A DNA stretch of 56,334 nt from Planctomycetia bacterium (lineage in GTDB: Bacteria > Planctomycetota > Planctomycetia > Pirellulales > Thermoguttaceae). Of this stretch, positions 40,039 through 49,053 are shown in pieces. The stretch is from positions 1 through 56,334 of the forward strand of contig JAUNSJ010000024.1 in assembly GCA_030539295.1 (NCBI GenBank). Direction: 5' to 3'. The translations under genes and the position numbers were made by a program. The number at the start of each line of letters is the position of its first letter. Position 1 is the first letter of the stretch. A model generated the notes under the pieces. It saw nothing but the letters and a program-made list of their open reading frames with translations, was not told the DNA's origin and did not search any database.

Positions 40039-40884
40039 TCACCAGACAAGACTCAAAACCTGCTCGATCAGCAGGTCGATGCGATCCCGGTCCTTGATGG
40101 CCCCCAACCAACGTTCCGGAATGGCTTCATATCCGTACAACGCGCCGGCTATCTGTCCGTACACCGCGCCGATCGTGTCCGCATCGCCTCCAAGATTCAC
40201 TGCCAGGAGCATGCCTTGTTCAAAACCCGTGGACTGCTCTAAAGCCCAGAGCGCCGCGTGGAATGTGGATACCACCCAGCCGGAATTATTAACGCTCTCT
40301 CGCGCAGTGTATTTCGAACGCAAGACAGTTCGATGCCCTTCTATATGCTCTGTCAGGACTTGCACCATCTGGTCGACGATCGCGCGTACGACCGTACTGT
40401 TATGCGTTAAATCGCTAATTTCATGCACAAGGGCATTGTCTCCAGCCCCATAATTCATCAGAAAACTGGGGGCAAGTCGCATAAGACTGCCGTTCCCTTG
40501 AGAGGCTTCCTCCCCATTCTTAAGCTGACCGGTTCGTGAAATGGCGTCTATCGCGGTCTCCGTCGCTCCTCCAATATCAAAAGCATAGGGCATACTGGAC
40601 CAGAACCCTTCCTTATACCACCGGACAAAATTCATCGCTATATCGCGCAAATCGTAACGCTCCAGCCGGACATAGCTGTCAGCAATACAGAAAGCCAGGG
40701 AAGAATCATCGGTCCAATGGCCCGCAGGCGTATGAAATGTTTTGCATGGCACCATATCCGTAATCGTCGCGTGCCCGTCTTTCGTTGTAAACTGGATGGG
40801 AGAGCCAAGACAGTCACCGACCACCAGGCCCCAAAATAACCCCTTCATGCGGTCGCGAATCTCCTTCTTTTTATCCGGCACCAT
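40039..40884 (-). CDS. ADP-ribosylglycohydrolase family protein
   Basis: Removes ADP-ribose from modified targets; cytosolic, binuclear magnesium enzyme. The ATG at 40884 follows AAAGGAGG and yields 281 residues. Signatures: GLFWGLVVGDCLGSPIQF, HWTDDSSLAFCIADSY (metal-binding TDD), GNGSLMRLAPSFL, and NLGGDADTIGAVYGQIAGALYG with the second metal site. It stands alone with its own promoter; no ADP-ribosyltransferase or macrodomain gene is next to it, so its target is unknown. Confidence 0.92.
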   Translation of the reverse strand: MVPDKKKEIRDRMKGLFWGLVVGDCLGSPIQFTTKDGHATITDMVPCKTFHTPAGHWTDDSSLAFCIADSYVRLERYDLRDIAMNFVRWYKEGFWSSMPYAFDIGGATETAIDAISRTGQLKNGEEASQGNGSLMRLAPSFLMNYGAGDNALVHEISDLTHNSTVVRAIVDQMVQVLTEHIEGHRTVLRSKYTARESVNNSGWVVSTFHAALWALEQSTGFEQGMLLAVNLGGDADTIGAVYGQIAGALYGYEAIPERWLGAIKDRDRIDLLIEQVLSLVW

Positions 40885-40979
40885 CCAGTCCTCCTTTTTA
40901 TTTCGCCTCGTAACTGATAATACGACAGACCTTTCCTGCCCATCGCCTGCTTCCTTCCTCCCTCGTGTGTCACGCATTC

Positions 40980-41007
40980 ATTATCTCGATGAAACGTAAC
41001 TTGTCAA
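40980..41007 (-). promoter_or_regulatory. Promoter of the ADP-ribosylglycohydrolase gene
   Basis: On the minus strand TTGACA (41007-41002) and GATAAT (40985-40980) are separated by 16 bases. Confidence 0.7.
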
Positions 41008-41008
41008 G

Positions 41009-41035
41009 CCAGCAGCGTTCGCCCCCGGCTGCTGG
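41009..41035. repeat. Perfect 8-bp hairpin between divergent genes
   Basis: CCAGCAGC (41009-41016) pairs with GCTGCTGG (41028-41035) over an 11-base loop. It lies directly upstream of the -35 above. The rest of the gap to 41271 has no gene or clear promoter. Confidence 0.45.
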
Positions 41036-41271
41036 TACGCCCGCAATCGTTAGCGGAATGGCGCAGGTCCAATTTTTTGTTGCGGAAAAAAGTCAGGTTT
41101 TGACGGTTTTACTGAAGAGGGGTAGGGCATTAGACCGATAAAACAAGCGATAACGCTCTTGATAGGATGAGAATCCGGTAAAATGGACAAGATGTGTTAT
41201 TTAAATAGTAGTGACCGGGACCTATCGCGATTCGTGCGTCGGTTCCCAGCGTTTATCACGGAGGAGAGAAA

Positions 41272-41490
41272 ATGCGTAAGATTGTATTGGCCATGTTGTT
41301 AGGAGCCTTCCTGATGGGTTCGACAGGCTGCGTCATTCCGGCTTATTCCGGCGACCCGGCGAAGCGAACCTCCCAGCTCTATAATACGTCGGAAGACCTC
41401 CGTCAGATTCAAGAGACTTGGGAACGCGTCTGGATGCTGGACCAGCCGAGTCACATGACTCCGTACCGAACACACGGCGGGATAACCTGA
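41272..41490 (+). CDS. Small planctomycete-type lipoprotein
   Basis: A 72-residue exported peptide. GGAGGAGAG precedes the ATG by six bases. The signal peptide ends in a lipobox (GSTGC, Cys at 21). The mature 52 residues include NTSEDLRQIQETWERVWMLD and QPSHMTPYRTHGGI. I recall similar very short lipoproteins ending in this Pro-Tyr-Arg-Thr-His-Gly-Gly pattern in planctomycetes but no function is known. It is monocistronic, followed by hairpins at 41521 and 41628. Confidence 0.75.
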   Translation: MRKIVLAMLLGAFLMGSTGCVIPAYSGDPAKRTSQLYNTSEDLRQIQETWERVWMLDQPSHMTPYRTHGGIT

Positions 41491-41520
41491 TACGCGACAC
41501 TCCCAGAGAGTCATCAGTCG

Positions 41521-41564
41521 ACAATCGTAGTCAAATCCACCACATGGATTGTGACTGCGATTGC
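41521..41564 (+). terminator. Long imperfect hairpin after the small lipoprotein gene
   Basis: Arms 41522-41539 and 41545-41563 pair over about 18 positions (blocks CAATCG, AGTCA and AATCCA) with a five-base loop. No T-run follows, so it may protect RNA ends rather than terminate. A second perfect hairpin, GTTCCTT/AAGGAAC (41628-41649), lies 64 bases further on. Confidence 0.4.
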
Positions 41565-41729
41565 GTATTGTCTGGTCGTGTCTTGAGTAATAAGTTCCTA
41601 CAAATAACGAACTTAAGTCAGAGAATCGTTCCTTGTGTCAAGAAGGAACGCCCCTTCTGTCATTACTCTTTTCTTGTCTCGTTTTAACCTTCAGATCCCC
41701 TTCTTAACGGGGTCAGAGCATCGCCCGGT

Positions 41730-43907
41730 TCAATTCTCCGGAGGCGCCGGCGGCACTTCCGGGTCCGAATATTCAAAGGACAGCTTCTCACCAAAGAAAG
41801 TTTTCCCCTCTTGCGTAAGTCCTGCCTGACTGTAGTCGAAAGGAATAAAGCCAATCGCTTGAACGGCCTCGTTCGGCTGACCGGCAGCGAAATGGAAATC
41901 ATTTTCGGCGGGATTCGCGAATTCGGGGTCAGCAAGCAGACTGCCTTCGTCCCGGCCTGGCAGCTCCTGCCATTGCGCGAGCGTTCGACCATTAAAGAAT
42001 TTACCTTCCTGGGTCTCCACGCTGTCTTTAGGCCCGCAGTACCAGTAGAGATTATGATTTAGTGCATAACGACTTACGTCATCCGGCCAGCTCCTTGTAA
42101 AGAGCGGCTCTTTGTCCCAGAGAATGATATTCCGCTCCAGCGTAAACGAAAGATGCTCTTCCTCTCGCGACCGCTGCAGTTGGCCCTGTTCGCTAAACGC
42201 CAAGATATTATTGCGGAAAATATTATCTTTCCCGTAATGCTGATGAACCGTTCCGGTCCGTACGCGATAGACGAGATTATTTTCAAACAGAATATTGGAC
42301 GACCCTTCGTCGGTATAAAGCCCCCAGCCACCGTACCCGTACTTGTACGACCAGACATCGTGAATCACGTTGTTCGAAATTGAGGTTCCCGGTGAAATAC
42401 CCAGTGAATAGACGCCCCCCATATCGGACAGAATACCTCGGCCTATGTGATGTATGTGATTGAATTCAACCTTATTGCCAGTCGCAAGACTCTTGCCGTA
42501 ACCCCAGACCCAGCCGACGGAAACGCCTGTATAATACCCTTGCGAAATCTCGTTGTGCACAATCTCATTATCCGGCGAATGACCGATCCAGACGCCCGTG
42601 GCGCTTTCATCGACATAGCCATAATCCCGAATAACGCAATCACAAACGCGACAGTTCCGCGTACAGGTGTTCTCCGTAACTCCTATCTTTTCCCAGCCGG
42701 CCCCAATGCGAACGCCTCCGGCGCCAAGATCTTCCAGCAGCGAACGTTCCACCCCGCAGTCGGAACACGCAATATGAAAATCAATGGCCCACGCTCCTGT
42801 ATGTCGCACGGAGCACTCCTGAAAGACAACACGCCGCGCCACGTCGACCACTATTGCCGCGGGACATTGGTTAGCCGCCTGACCGCTGGACAGACCTGTC
42901 TGCGGTATGCTAAAGGGGTCACACGTAAACTGAAACCCGGTCCAGGAAATATCCGTTACATAGAGTCCCTCGTCATTGCAGTCGCCGTTCCCTTCGGACC
43001 TCGTCTGAAGTTCCGGCAGATTACCAGTAATCTTTAACAGCCCCTGTTTATCCACACCTGGGTCGACAGGAGCAATAGCCGTAAAGTGTTCCAGCGTTTC
43101 GCCTTGACGCGGAATGTAGGTCAGAGTTCCATCCCGGTCGAGAAAGAATTCGCCGGGCGCGTCGAGTGCCTCCTTAAAGCCGGAAAGACGATAACGAAGC
43201 TTTCCTTTTCCCCAATAATCAAAGTTGTAACGTGTCGAGCCGGCCAGATCCACCGTTGCCGTCGACGCGTCCCACGACGCCAGATACATGCTCGAAACGG
43301 ACCACGAATGAAACAATTTTACAGCCACTGAGGCTAGAGTACCGCTCGCGGCCAGTGATTCGAACAAGGGACGTTCCGATTCCCGCACAACAAACGCGCG
43401 CCGCGACATGTCCTCTTTCTCGCCCGACGCATTGGTCCGCTCGCCCCCCTGACTCTGGACATAATAATAGAAGTCATTCGGCGTACGAGCGGGAACGGCA
43501 CGACGGTCATTCACGTAAAGTGTGTCAAACCAAAGCGATCCTTCAGCCACTTCCTTGACGTTCGTAACGAATCGCCCCTGCTGATCCTCTGTCCAGCCGG
43601 AAAGCTCCCGTCCTTTCGTAATGACAACGTTGCCCTGGGCAAGCCATGCGGTATGGCTGTCCGCTTCCGTGAGTTGGAGTGGGTCCGTGAGGAACCAGGT
43701 CCCTTCATGGACCAGGATTTGAACCGGGGCCGTTTTATTTTCCGGAGATTCCTGACGCCAGGCACGAACGGCGTCCCGAACCTCCTCCAGCTTTTGACCG
43801 GGAGAGACTTCAAAGACCTTAACCGGTTCCGGCAATTCGACCGCGTACGCGTTAGTACTCCAGACAGTGGCCAGTGCCATAATTAAACAGAGACAGAAAG
43901 TGAGCAT
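41730..43907 (-). CDS. Exported right-handed beta-helix protein, GH141-like
   Basis: A 725-residue protein with a signal peptide (MLTFCLCLIMALATVWSTNAYA). Residues 30-300 form an N-terminal module with ILVHEGTWFLTDPLQL, WFDTLYVNDRRAVPART, and GTLTYIPRQGE. Residues 310-640 show beta-helix coils such as NRNCR-type turns, NEIVHNEISQGYYTGVSVG, NKVEFNHIHHIGRGI, and NILFENNLVYRV. This layout resembles GH141 enzymes (alpha-L-fucosidase or xylanase activity reported for the family). It probably acts on external glycans. It faces away from the oxidoreductase gene at 44061 by 153 bases on the same strand. Specificity not determinable. Confidence 0.7.
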   Translation of the reverse strand: MLTFCLCLIMALATVWSTNAYAVELPEPVKVFEVSPGQKLEEVRDAVRAWRQESPENKTAPVQILVHEGTWFLTDPLQLTEADSHTAWLAQGNVVITKGRELSGWTEDQQGRFVTNVKEVAEGSLWFDTLYVNDRRAVPARTPNDFYYYVQSQGGERTNASGEKEDMSRRAFVVRESERPLFESLAASGTLASVAVKLFHSWSVSSMYLASWDASTATVDLAGSTRYNFDYWGKGKLRYRLSGFKEALDAPGEFFLDRDGTLTYIPRQGETLEHFTAIAPVDPGVDKQGLLKITGNLPELQTRSEGNGDCNDEGLYVTDISWTGFQFTCDPFSIPQTGLSSGQAANQCPAAIVVDVARRVVFQECSVRHTGAWAIDFHIACSDCGVERSLLEDLGAGGVRIGAGWEKIGVTENTCTRNCRVCDCVIRDYGYVDESATGVWIGHSPDNEIVHNEISQGYYTGVSVGWVWGYGKSLATGNKVEFNHIHHIGRGILSDMGGVYSLGISPGTSISNNVIHDVWSYKYGYGGWGLYTDEGSSNILFENNLVYRVRTGTVHQHYGKDNIFRNNILAFSEQGQLQRSREEEHLSFTLERNIILWDKEPLFTRSWPDDVSRYALNHNLYWYCGPKDSVETQEGKFFNGRTLAQWQELPGRDEGSLLADPEFANPAENDFHFAAGQPNEAVQAIGFIPFDYSQAGLTQEGKTFFGEKLSFEYSDPEVPPAPPEN

Positions 43908-44027
43908 AAAAATTCCTTATGGTCAGTTTGGTTAGGTGGGTCAATCGAGGCAGGGAAAACGATTTCGGACCAAGCCACCCAAGTGTACGCAACACCTGGC
44001 GTGGCTTGATATTATAAAGATAAATCA

Positions 44028-44043
44028 GCCGGATTTAACCGGC
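44028..44043 (-). terminator. Weak hairpin after the third Gfo/Idh/MocA gene
   Basis: GCCGG and CCGGC surround ATTTAA at 44028-44043. On the minus strand it is followed by TGATTTATCTTT. It lies 17 bases after the stop codon. Confidence 0.35.
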
Positions 44044-44060
44044 AGGGAACTTGTCTCGCC

Positions 44061-45395
44061 CTAGCGAGCGATGCTGTGATAGACTTTTCCGAGACCTGGC
44101 ACAGCGACTTTGTAGCGGCCATTTTCGTCGGGCAGCGTGGGCGGATTGTTGTCCCAGCCGAAGCCGTCCGGAGAGTAACCTCCGATTGCCAAGCCTTCTT
44201 CCCACGTCATGCGGGCTCCTGTATAGCAGACTTCGCGACCGAGTATCCCCAGCATCGTACTGTTGGCCATGTACTCGCCATTATTAATATAGGTACTTCC
44301 GCCACTGGTTATGGCACCGAGCAGCGCTTCATGCTCCAGAACGTACATGTTCGACGGCACCTTCTTCTGCTCGTAAATAACCTTGCCGTCAAGGTCCCAA
44401 ATACAGGGATTCGGGCCAATAACGTTCGCGTAACCCTTCGTACCCATGAAGTAATCGTCCACCTCACTCCAACAGGCATTCTGCTGTCGGCAGAGCGAGT
44501 AGAGACGTCGTCCGTTCGGATACTCGAATACGACAGACATTTCATCGTAAATATCACCATAATCCGGCTGTTCCGTGCGGGCCATGCGACCACCCATACC
44601 GTAGGCCGCGATGGGTGTTGTATCGCCCATAGCCCAGAGTCCCTTATCCAGACTGTGGACATGCTGCTCCACATTGAAATCGCCAGAGAGCCATGCGAAA
44701 TTATACCAGTTTCGCACCTGATACATCATTTCCGTATCGTTTTCCAACTTCGGACGTGTCCAGAGTTTGCCGGTCAGGTAGTTCATTTGCACCGCCGTAA
44801 TCTCGCCAATAACCCCATCCGCCAACCGCTGCATAATGTCTTTTACGTTAAGGTCATAGCGCCAGCAGAGCCCGGAGACCAGATTCAGTTTCTTCTCTTG
44901 CGCGATTTTCGCCGACTCCAGAACGCACTTAATCCCTTCCCCATCAACGGCTACCGGCTTCTCACAGAAGACATGCTTGCCCGCTTCAACGGCGGCTCGC
45001 AACGAGTGGCGACGGAAACGGGGCGCTTCAGCGAGCAGGACAACGTCGCATTCCGGAATCACTTGCTTATAGCATTCCAGCCCATCGAAAACGCGGTCAT
45101 CCGGGACATCAACACGGTCTTCAAAAGCCGCCATAAGTCCTTCTCGCGCCGCCAGGGCATTGGGCCGAAACGCGTCGCCCATAGCCACTAATTTCACCGG
45201 AACGCCCAAGTTTTCCGCCGCGTTTAACGCGTCGCCCGCAGCTCCACGACCTCGGCCACCACAGCCGATTAAACCATATCTTATCGTACTGTCCTGGCCC
45301 GCATGGACCCGACCTACGCCCGAAGCCATACCGGCTACTGTTGCCGCTGCGGCTGTTGTCTTTAGAAAATCACGACGTGAAAAACCTTTTGTCAT
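44061..45395 (-). CDS. Tat-exported Gfo/Idh/MocA-family oxidoreductase (third copy)
   Basis: A 444-residue protein. The ATG at 45395 follows AAGGAG and opens a twin-arginine leader, SRRDFLKTTAAAATVAGMA, ending near RVHAG. The Rossmann motif is YGLIGCGGRGRG, and HVFCEKPVAVDGEG carries EKP. Shared blocks with 20010-21320 include NLVSGLC, LENDTEMMYQVRNW and YGMGGR, so the two are paralogues. The beta-helix glycosidase-like gene follows, which would allow release and oxidation of a sugar outside the cytoplasm; that link is inference. Confidence 0.88.
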   Translation of the reverse strand: MTKGFSRRDFLKTTAAAATVAGMASGVGRVHAGQDSTIRYGLIGCGGRGRGAAGDALNAAENLGVPVKLVAMGDAFRPNALAAREGLMAAFEDRVDVPDDRVFDGLECYKQVIPECDVVLLAEAPRFRRHSLRAAVEAGKHVFCEKPVAVDGEGIKCVLESAKIAQEKKLNLVSGLCWRYDLNVKDIMQRLADGVIGEITAVQMNYLTGKLWTRPKLENDTEMMYQVRNWYNFAWLSGDFNVEQHVHSLDKGLWAMGDTTPIAAYGMGGRMARTEQPDYGDIYDEMSVVFEYPNGRRLYSLCRQQNACWSEVDDYFMGTKGYANVIGPNPCIWDLDGKVIYEQKKVPSNMYVLEHEALLGAITSGGSTYINNGEYMANSTMLGILGREVCYTGARMTWEEGLAIGGYSPDGFGWDNNPPTLPDENGRYKVAVPGLGKVYHSIAR

Positions 45396-45460
45396 TGAGA
45401 ATACTCCTTGGTTCTGGTGGGGGTTACAACTTTCAGGCACACGGCCCAAACTAAACTCCT

Positions 45461-45490
45461 ATTATAACACAACCGACAGTCGCTTGTCAA
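45461..45490 (-). promoter_or_regulatory. Promoter of the third Gfo/Idh/MocA gene
   Basis: On the minus strand TTGACA (45490-45485) and TATAAT (45466-45461) are 18 bases apart. Confidence 0.8.
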
Positions 45491-45549
45491 CCATTAGGCA
45501 ACCGTCAAAGAGTTTTTTTGACAAAAAATTCCTGCTTTTATCAAAACAT

Positions 45550-48147
45550 TCAGAAACATTTCGTCTCCTCTTTCCGGAATTGGGCCGTTTTCAGTGTCTC
45601 TTCCGTACTCGTGGGGTCGACTTTACGACAGCACTGAATCAGCATTTCTCCCAGTTCCGTCAGATCCGTCTCCCATTCCAGACGCGTGGTCTCGACCGGC
45701 GTCATGTCCCGAAACTCTTCCAAGAGGAGAATCAGACGCAATAAGTGCCGAAATATTATTCCTTCTTGCTTCTGTAACCTGTTACTCGTTATAAACTTAT
45801 TAAAATCTCCCTTGAATTCCAAAAGAATTTCGCCCGCAGCCCAAACCGCTTCCGTTTTGACCAGGACGCCGGAATACTCATATTCAAACAGACGTTTGAG
45901 CTTTTCCGCAAAGGAGAGAACGAAGATCGGTTCCTCTGCATAGCCCCCAAAGCGACGGTTCTTTTCCCATTCTTCCCGACGCTCCTCTTCCGTTTTCGGA
46001 ACGAGTTCCTCCGGCGTGGCAAGTCCAAGTTCAAGGAGCTGGGCATCAAGCCGTGTACGGGCCAAATTGCCAGGCGGCAGTTCGTCCTGTTTCGGCACGC
46101 GTACCGAACGCGCCACAACCGCCGGCATTTCCAGCAGACTTTCAAACGCTTGAATACGTTCAGCCCGGTCAGCCGTGCCAAGCTGCTCCAGGAGAAAGGC
46201 GCCATAAAGCGGATTCACGCCCCGAAAATGGGTCAGGAGCGACAGCCGGTCAGCAGGCCACGCTTGTTCCGCCTTATACACCACCGCCGCGACAGGCAGG
46301 GCGGCCCCGTCTGCCCCAGCGGCTAACTCCAACTTGGCACTTCCCTTCCCTTGGTCGTGGGCAGGAGATTTGCTTTGACCGTCTTCCGAATACGGCTCGT
46401 CCAGAGAAAAATCGGATAAAATGGCATCATCAAAGAGTCCTGCGGCAAAAGGCTGACTCTTCCGCTCAGCTTCTCGCGCTGCCCTGGCCGCCGCTTCCTC
46501 CGCCGCAACCGCCGCCGGAGTCGACGCCATACCGTAGTCCGCCGGGTTCGGGTCCAAACGAATAAACCCGCCCCGCCACAAGGTTAGCAGCATCGCATCG
46601 AGTGATTTCTGCATAACGGCCAAACGTTTAACGCCCATAAGACGTCGGGCAACCAGGGTCCGAATCGGTTTAAGGTCCGGGTTCGCCTCGATGGCGTGTG
46701 CCAAAAGCCGCCACGGAATGGGCCCGCGACTCGTCAGCTTACCCGGCGGCGACTGTCGCAATTTCTCAAACTGAGCCTCCGACCAGTATTGCTCTTGCGG
46801 ATTCCGCGTCGGCATCTTCTTTTTAAGCTTCTTTTTGGCCTCTCGCAGTTTGGGATCTTTTGTATCATCCGGAATCGTATCGTATTTCTCACGAAATCGG
46901 GCGATGCGGACATCGTCCTCATGAGCCAGGACAAAGACATACCCCCGGTCGTCGTACTGCGGACGCCCAGCCCGCCCGAAAATCTGGTGCGCACTACTGG
47001 CCTCGACCATCTTCTTGTCGCCAAATGGCCCTTTCATAAGCGTTGGCAGTACGACACTTCGCGCAGGTAAATTGATCCCCGCGGCCAACGTTTCCGTACA
47101 TACCGCTATTGACAGTAATTTTTGCTGAAACAGCTTCTCCACAATGCGCCGATACTTAGGTAAAATACCCGCATGATGAATACCAATCCCGCGTAACAGC
47201 AGCTGACGCAGTTTCGGGCCGGCCCCTTCGGTCCAGTCATACTTATCAAGTTCCACTCCAATTGCCTTCTGTCGCGCTGAGTCTATTATATTACGACCTT
47301 TTATGACCTCCGCAATATCCCAGCATTCGTCGCGATTAAAACAAAAAACCAGCGCCGGAACCAGACGCTCCTCGTCAGTACCCGAATGCATCTCTTCAAG
47401 ATGCTCCGGCAGAAGTTTATCCCCCACCCAGCAGAAAGTAAGCGGCACTTTACGTTCGTCCGACTGCACCAGAGCCAGTGTCCGATGCGCCGTATTGCGG
47501 AGCCAACTGACAAATTCATACGCGTTGCCGACCGTAGCCGAAATGAGCAGCGTTCGCACATGAGGCGGTAAAAGGCCGATGGTAAACTCCCAGACTATCC
47601 CACGCTCCGGGTCAGAAAAGTTATGAAATTCGTCCATAACGACCACCGAGACATCGTCGAACGAGAAGAGTTTGCGGTCGGCGGACCCGTCCTTATTCAA
47701 GGTCGGCAGGTTCGCGTCGACCGACTCCGAGTCGCCGGCCGGAGCCTCGAAAATATCGGAAGACAGGAGCCGATTGAACAAGATTTCTGCCACGACAACG
47801 AGAATCGGTGCCTCAGGATTCTCACGCCGGTTCCCTGTGATTAAGCCGACGTCGGACGAGGAAAAGCCCCAACGCTCCGCGGATCTTTTGATCTCTTCAT
47901 ATTTCTGTTCCGTTAGAGCAATAAGCGGGGTCGTGTAGTAGGCGCGTTTTCCGGTCTTAAGAGCTTCGAACAACCCGGCTTCCGCAATAAGGGTCTTTCC
48001 CATGCCGGTCGGAGCACTGACAAGAAGCCCCTGGTCGCTATCGAACCAGGAGAGAATGGCTTGTTCTTGAAATGGGTAGGGTGTGTAGGGAAGCTGGTCA
48101 AGGTAGGCAAAGGCAAGGTCCTCTCGCGAGGGTAAGTCACTGGTCAC
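45550..48147 (-). CDS. Ski2-like DEAD/DEAH-box helicase
   Basis: ATP-dependent RNA or DNA helicase of 865 residues. The GTG at 48147 has GGAGG five bases upstream and overlaps the HAD gene by 11 bases; the longer frame would run deep into that gene. Walker A is APTGMGKT (45-52), followed by VVMDEFHNF (motif II), LLISATVG (motif III), GIGIHHAGILPKYR (motif IV region) and IFGRAGRPQYDDRG (motif VI). The C-terminal half is helical, with an Ala/Glu-rich segment (AAVAAEEAAARAAREAER) and no known domain. It is translationally coupled to the HAD gene. Confidence 0.87.
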   Translation of the reverse strand: MTSDLPSREDLAFAYLDQLPYTPYPFQEQAILSWFDSDQGLLVSAPTGMGKTLIAEAGLFEALKTGKRAYYTTPLIALTEQKYEEIKRSAERWGFSSSDVGLITGNRRENPEAPILVVVAEILFNRLLSSDIFEAPAGDSESVDANLPTLNKDGSADRKLFSFDDVSVVVMDEFHNFSDPERGIVWEFTIGLLPPHVRTLLISATVGNAYEFVSWLRNTAHRTLALVQSDERKVPLTFCWVGDKLLPEHLEEMHSGTDEERLVPALVFCFNRDECWDIAEVIKGRNIIDSARQKAIGVELDKYDWTEGAGPKLRQLLLRGIGIHHAGILPKYRRIVEKLFQQKLLSIAVCTETLAAGINLPARSVVLPTLMKGPFGDKKMVEASSAHQIFGRAGRPQYDDRGYVFVLAHEDDVRIARFREKYDTIPDDTKDPKLREAKKKLKKKMPTRNPQEQYWSEAQFEKLRQSPPGKLTSRGPIPWRLLAHAIEANPDLKPIRTLVARRLMGVKRLAVMQKSLDAMLLTLWRGGFIRLDPNPADYGMASTPAAVAAEEAAARAAREAERKSQPFAAGLFDDAILSDFSLDEPYSEDGQSKSPAHDQGKGSAKLELAAGADGAALPVAAVVYKAEQAWPADRLSLLTHFRGVNPLYGAFLLEQLGTADRAERIQAFESLLEMPAVVARSVRVPKQDELPPGNLARTRLDAQLLELGLATPEELVPKTEEERREEWEKNRRFGGYAEEPIFVLSFAEKLKRLFEYEYSGVLVKTEAVWAAGEILLEFKGDFNKFITSNRLQKQEGIIFRHLLRLILLLEEFRDMTPVETTRLEWETDLTELGEMLIQCCRKVDPTSTEETLKTAQFRKEETKCF

Positions 48148-48790
48148 GTGGGCCTCCGTCCGGGATGGGTAACGCATGGTGGCGCAAGGTGGTAACAAGG
48201 TCAGCCACACTGGTATACGTGGCTGCGGCAAAGCCAAAATCGAGCGCTCCCTGGACATTATCCGGGAGGTCATCGACAAAAAGGACTTCCGCCGCGGTTA
48301 AATCCGGGACCTCACGTTGGGCGTCGAGCAAGGCGTGTTCATAAATCTTGGGAAACGGTTTTATGCACTTGACCTGATAACTGGCTATCTGGTGTTGTGG
48401 AAACAGGCTCGTTATACAGTCGAACGTCGTCTGAATATAGTTCCAGTGCCCCGGACCGGTATTGGACAGGATTCCGCGGGGAAAATTGAGTTTGGCGAGA
48501 TAACGTATTGTGGGTAAAATAGCATCGTTCACCCAAAATATATTATTCGTCGCCTCCAGCAGTGCCTCAGGAGCGGGACTCGTCGGTAACTCCCGACAGA
48601 CCAGCTCGTAGTACTCCGCCGATGAGATTTCCCCAAGCTCCAGGGCTGTGTATTTCCTGTTCCCGAAGATCGCTTCCCGCACCGTTTCTTCCGGACATTG
48701 TACCAACTCGGCAACCTGGACCAGCATCCTCTGAACACTGAAATTCACCAGGACATTGCCCAAGTCGAAATAAATAAATCGGATTGCCAT
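48137..48790 (-). CDS. HAD-superfamily hydrolase
   Basis: A 217-residue cytosolic phosphatase-type enzyme. The ATG at 48790 follows AGGAGG; the longer frame adds unsupported residues. Motif I is FIYFDLGNVLVNF (the first Asp is present; the second position is Gly, as in the YihX-like group), motif II GILSNTG, the motif III lysine is in YQVKCIKPFP, and motif IV is VLFVDDLPDNVQGA. Similar enzymes act on small phosphosugars such as glucose-1-phosphate. The helicase gene overlaps its end. Confidence 0.87.
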   Translation of the reverse strand: MAIRFIYFDLGNVLVNFSVQRMLVQVAELVQCPEETVREAIFGNRKYTALELGEISSAEYYELVCRELPTSPAPEALLEATNNIFWVNDAILPTIRYLAKLNFPRGILSNTGPGHWNYIQTTFDCITSLFPQHQIASYQVKCIKPFPKIYEHALLDAQREVPDLTAAEVLFVDDLPDNVQGALDFGFAAATYTSVADLVTTLRHHALPIPDGGPRDQ

Positions 48791-48912
48791 AACATTCCTC
48801 CTGTTTCTATTGTGCGAGGCAAATCGCTTCATGTCAACACCAGGAAAGCCCAAGAAGCTCATTTTTCTCGAAAAAAGGCTCTTTTTTCCTAAAAAATGTC
48901 CGCCCTCATCCA

Positions 48913-48940
48913 TTGGCAGTGTTGCTCTTTGGACTATAAT
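48913..48940 (+). promoter_or_regulatory. Promoter of ilvD-top6B
   Basis: TTGGCA (48913-48918) and TATAAT (48935-48940) are separated by 16 bases. The ilvD start is at 49054. Confidence 0.75.
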
Positions 48941-49053
48941 TTATTTACACTGTTGCTCTTGCTAACGGTAACTCTGTTTCACGCTTGCAGGGCAAGTTAC
49001 AATTTTGACTAACCAACGAGACAAAAAACAAATTCCAACGGAAGGGGAATGCC

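Noticed and set aside
44076..45191. 371-codon plus-strand frame across the third Gfo/Idh/MocA gene
   Set aside because: Antisense shadow of a well-supported gene with Tat leader, Rossmann motif and promoter.
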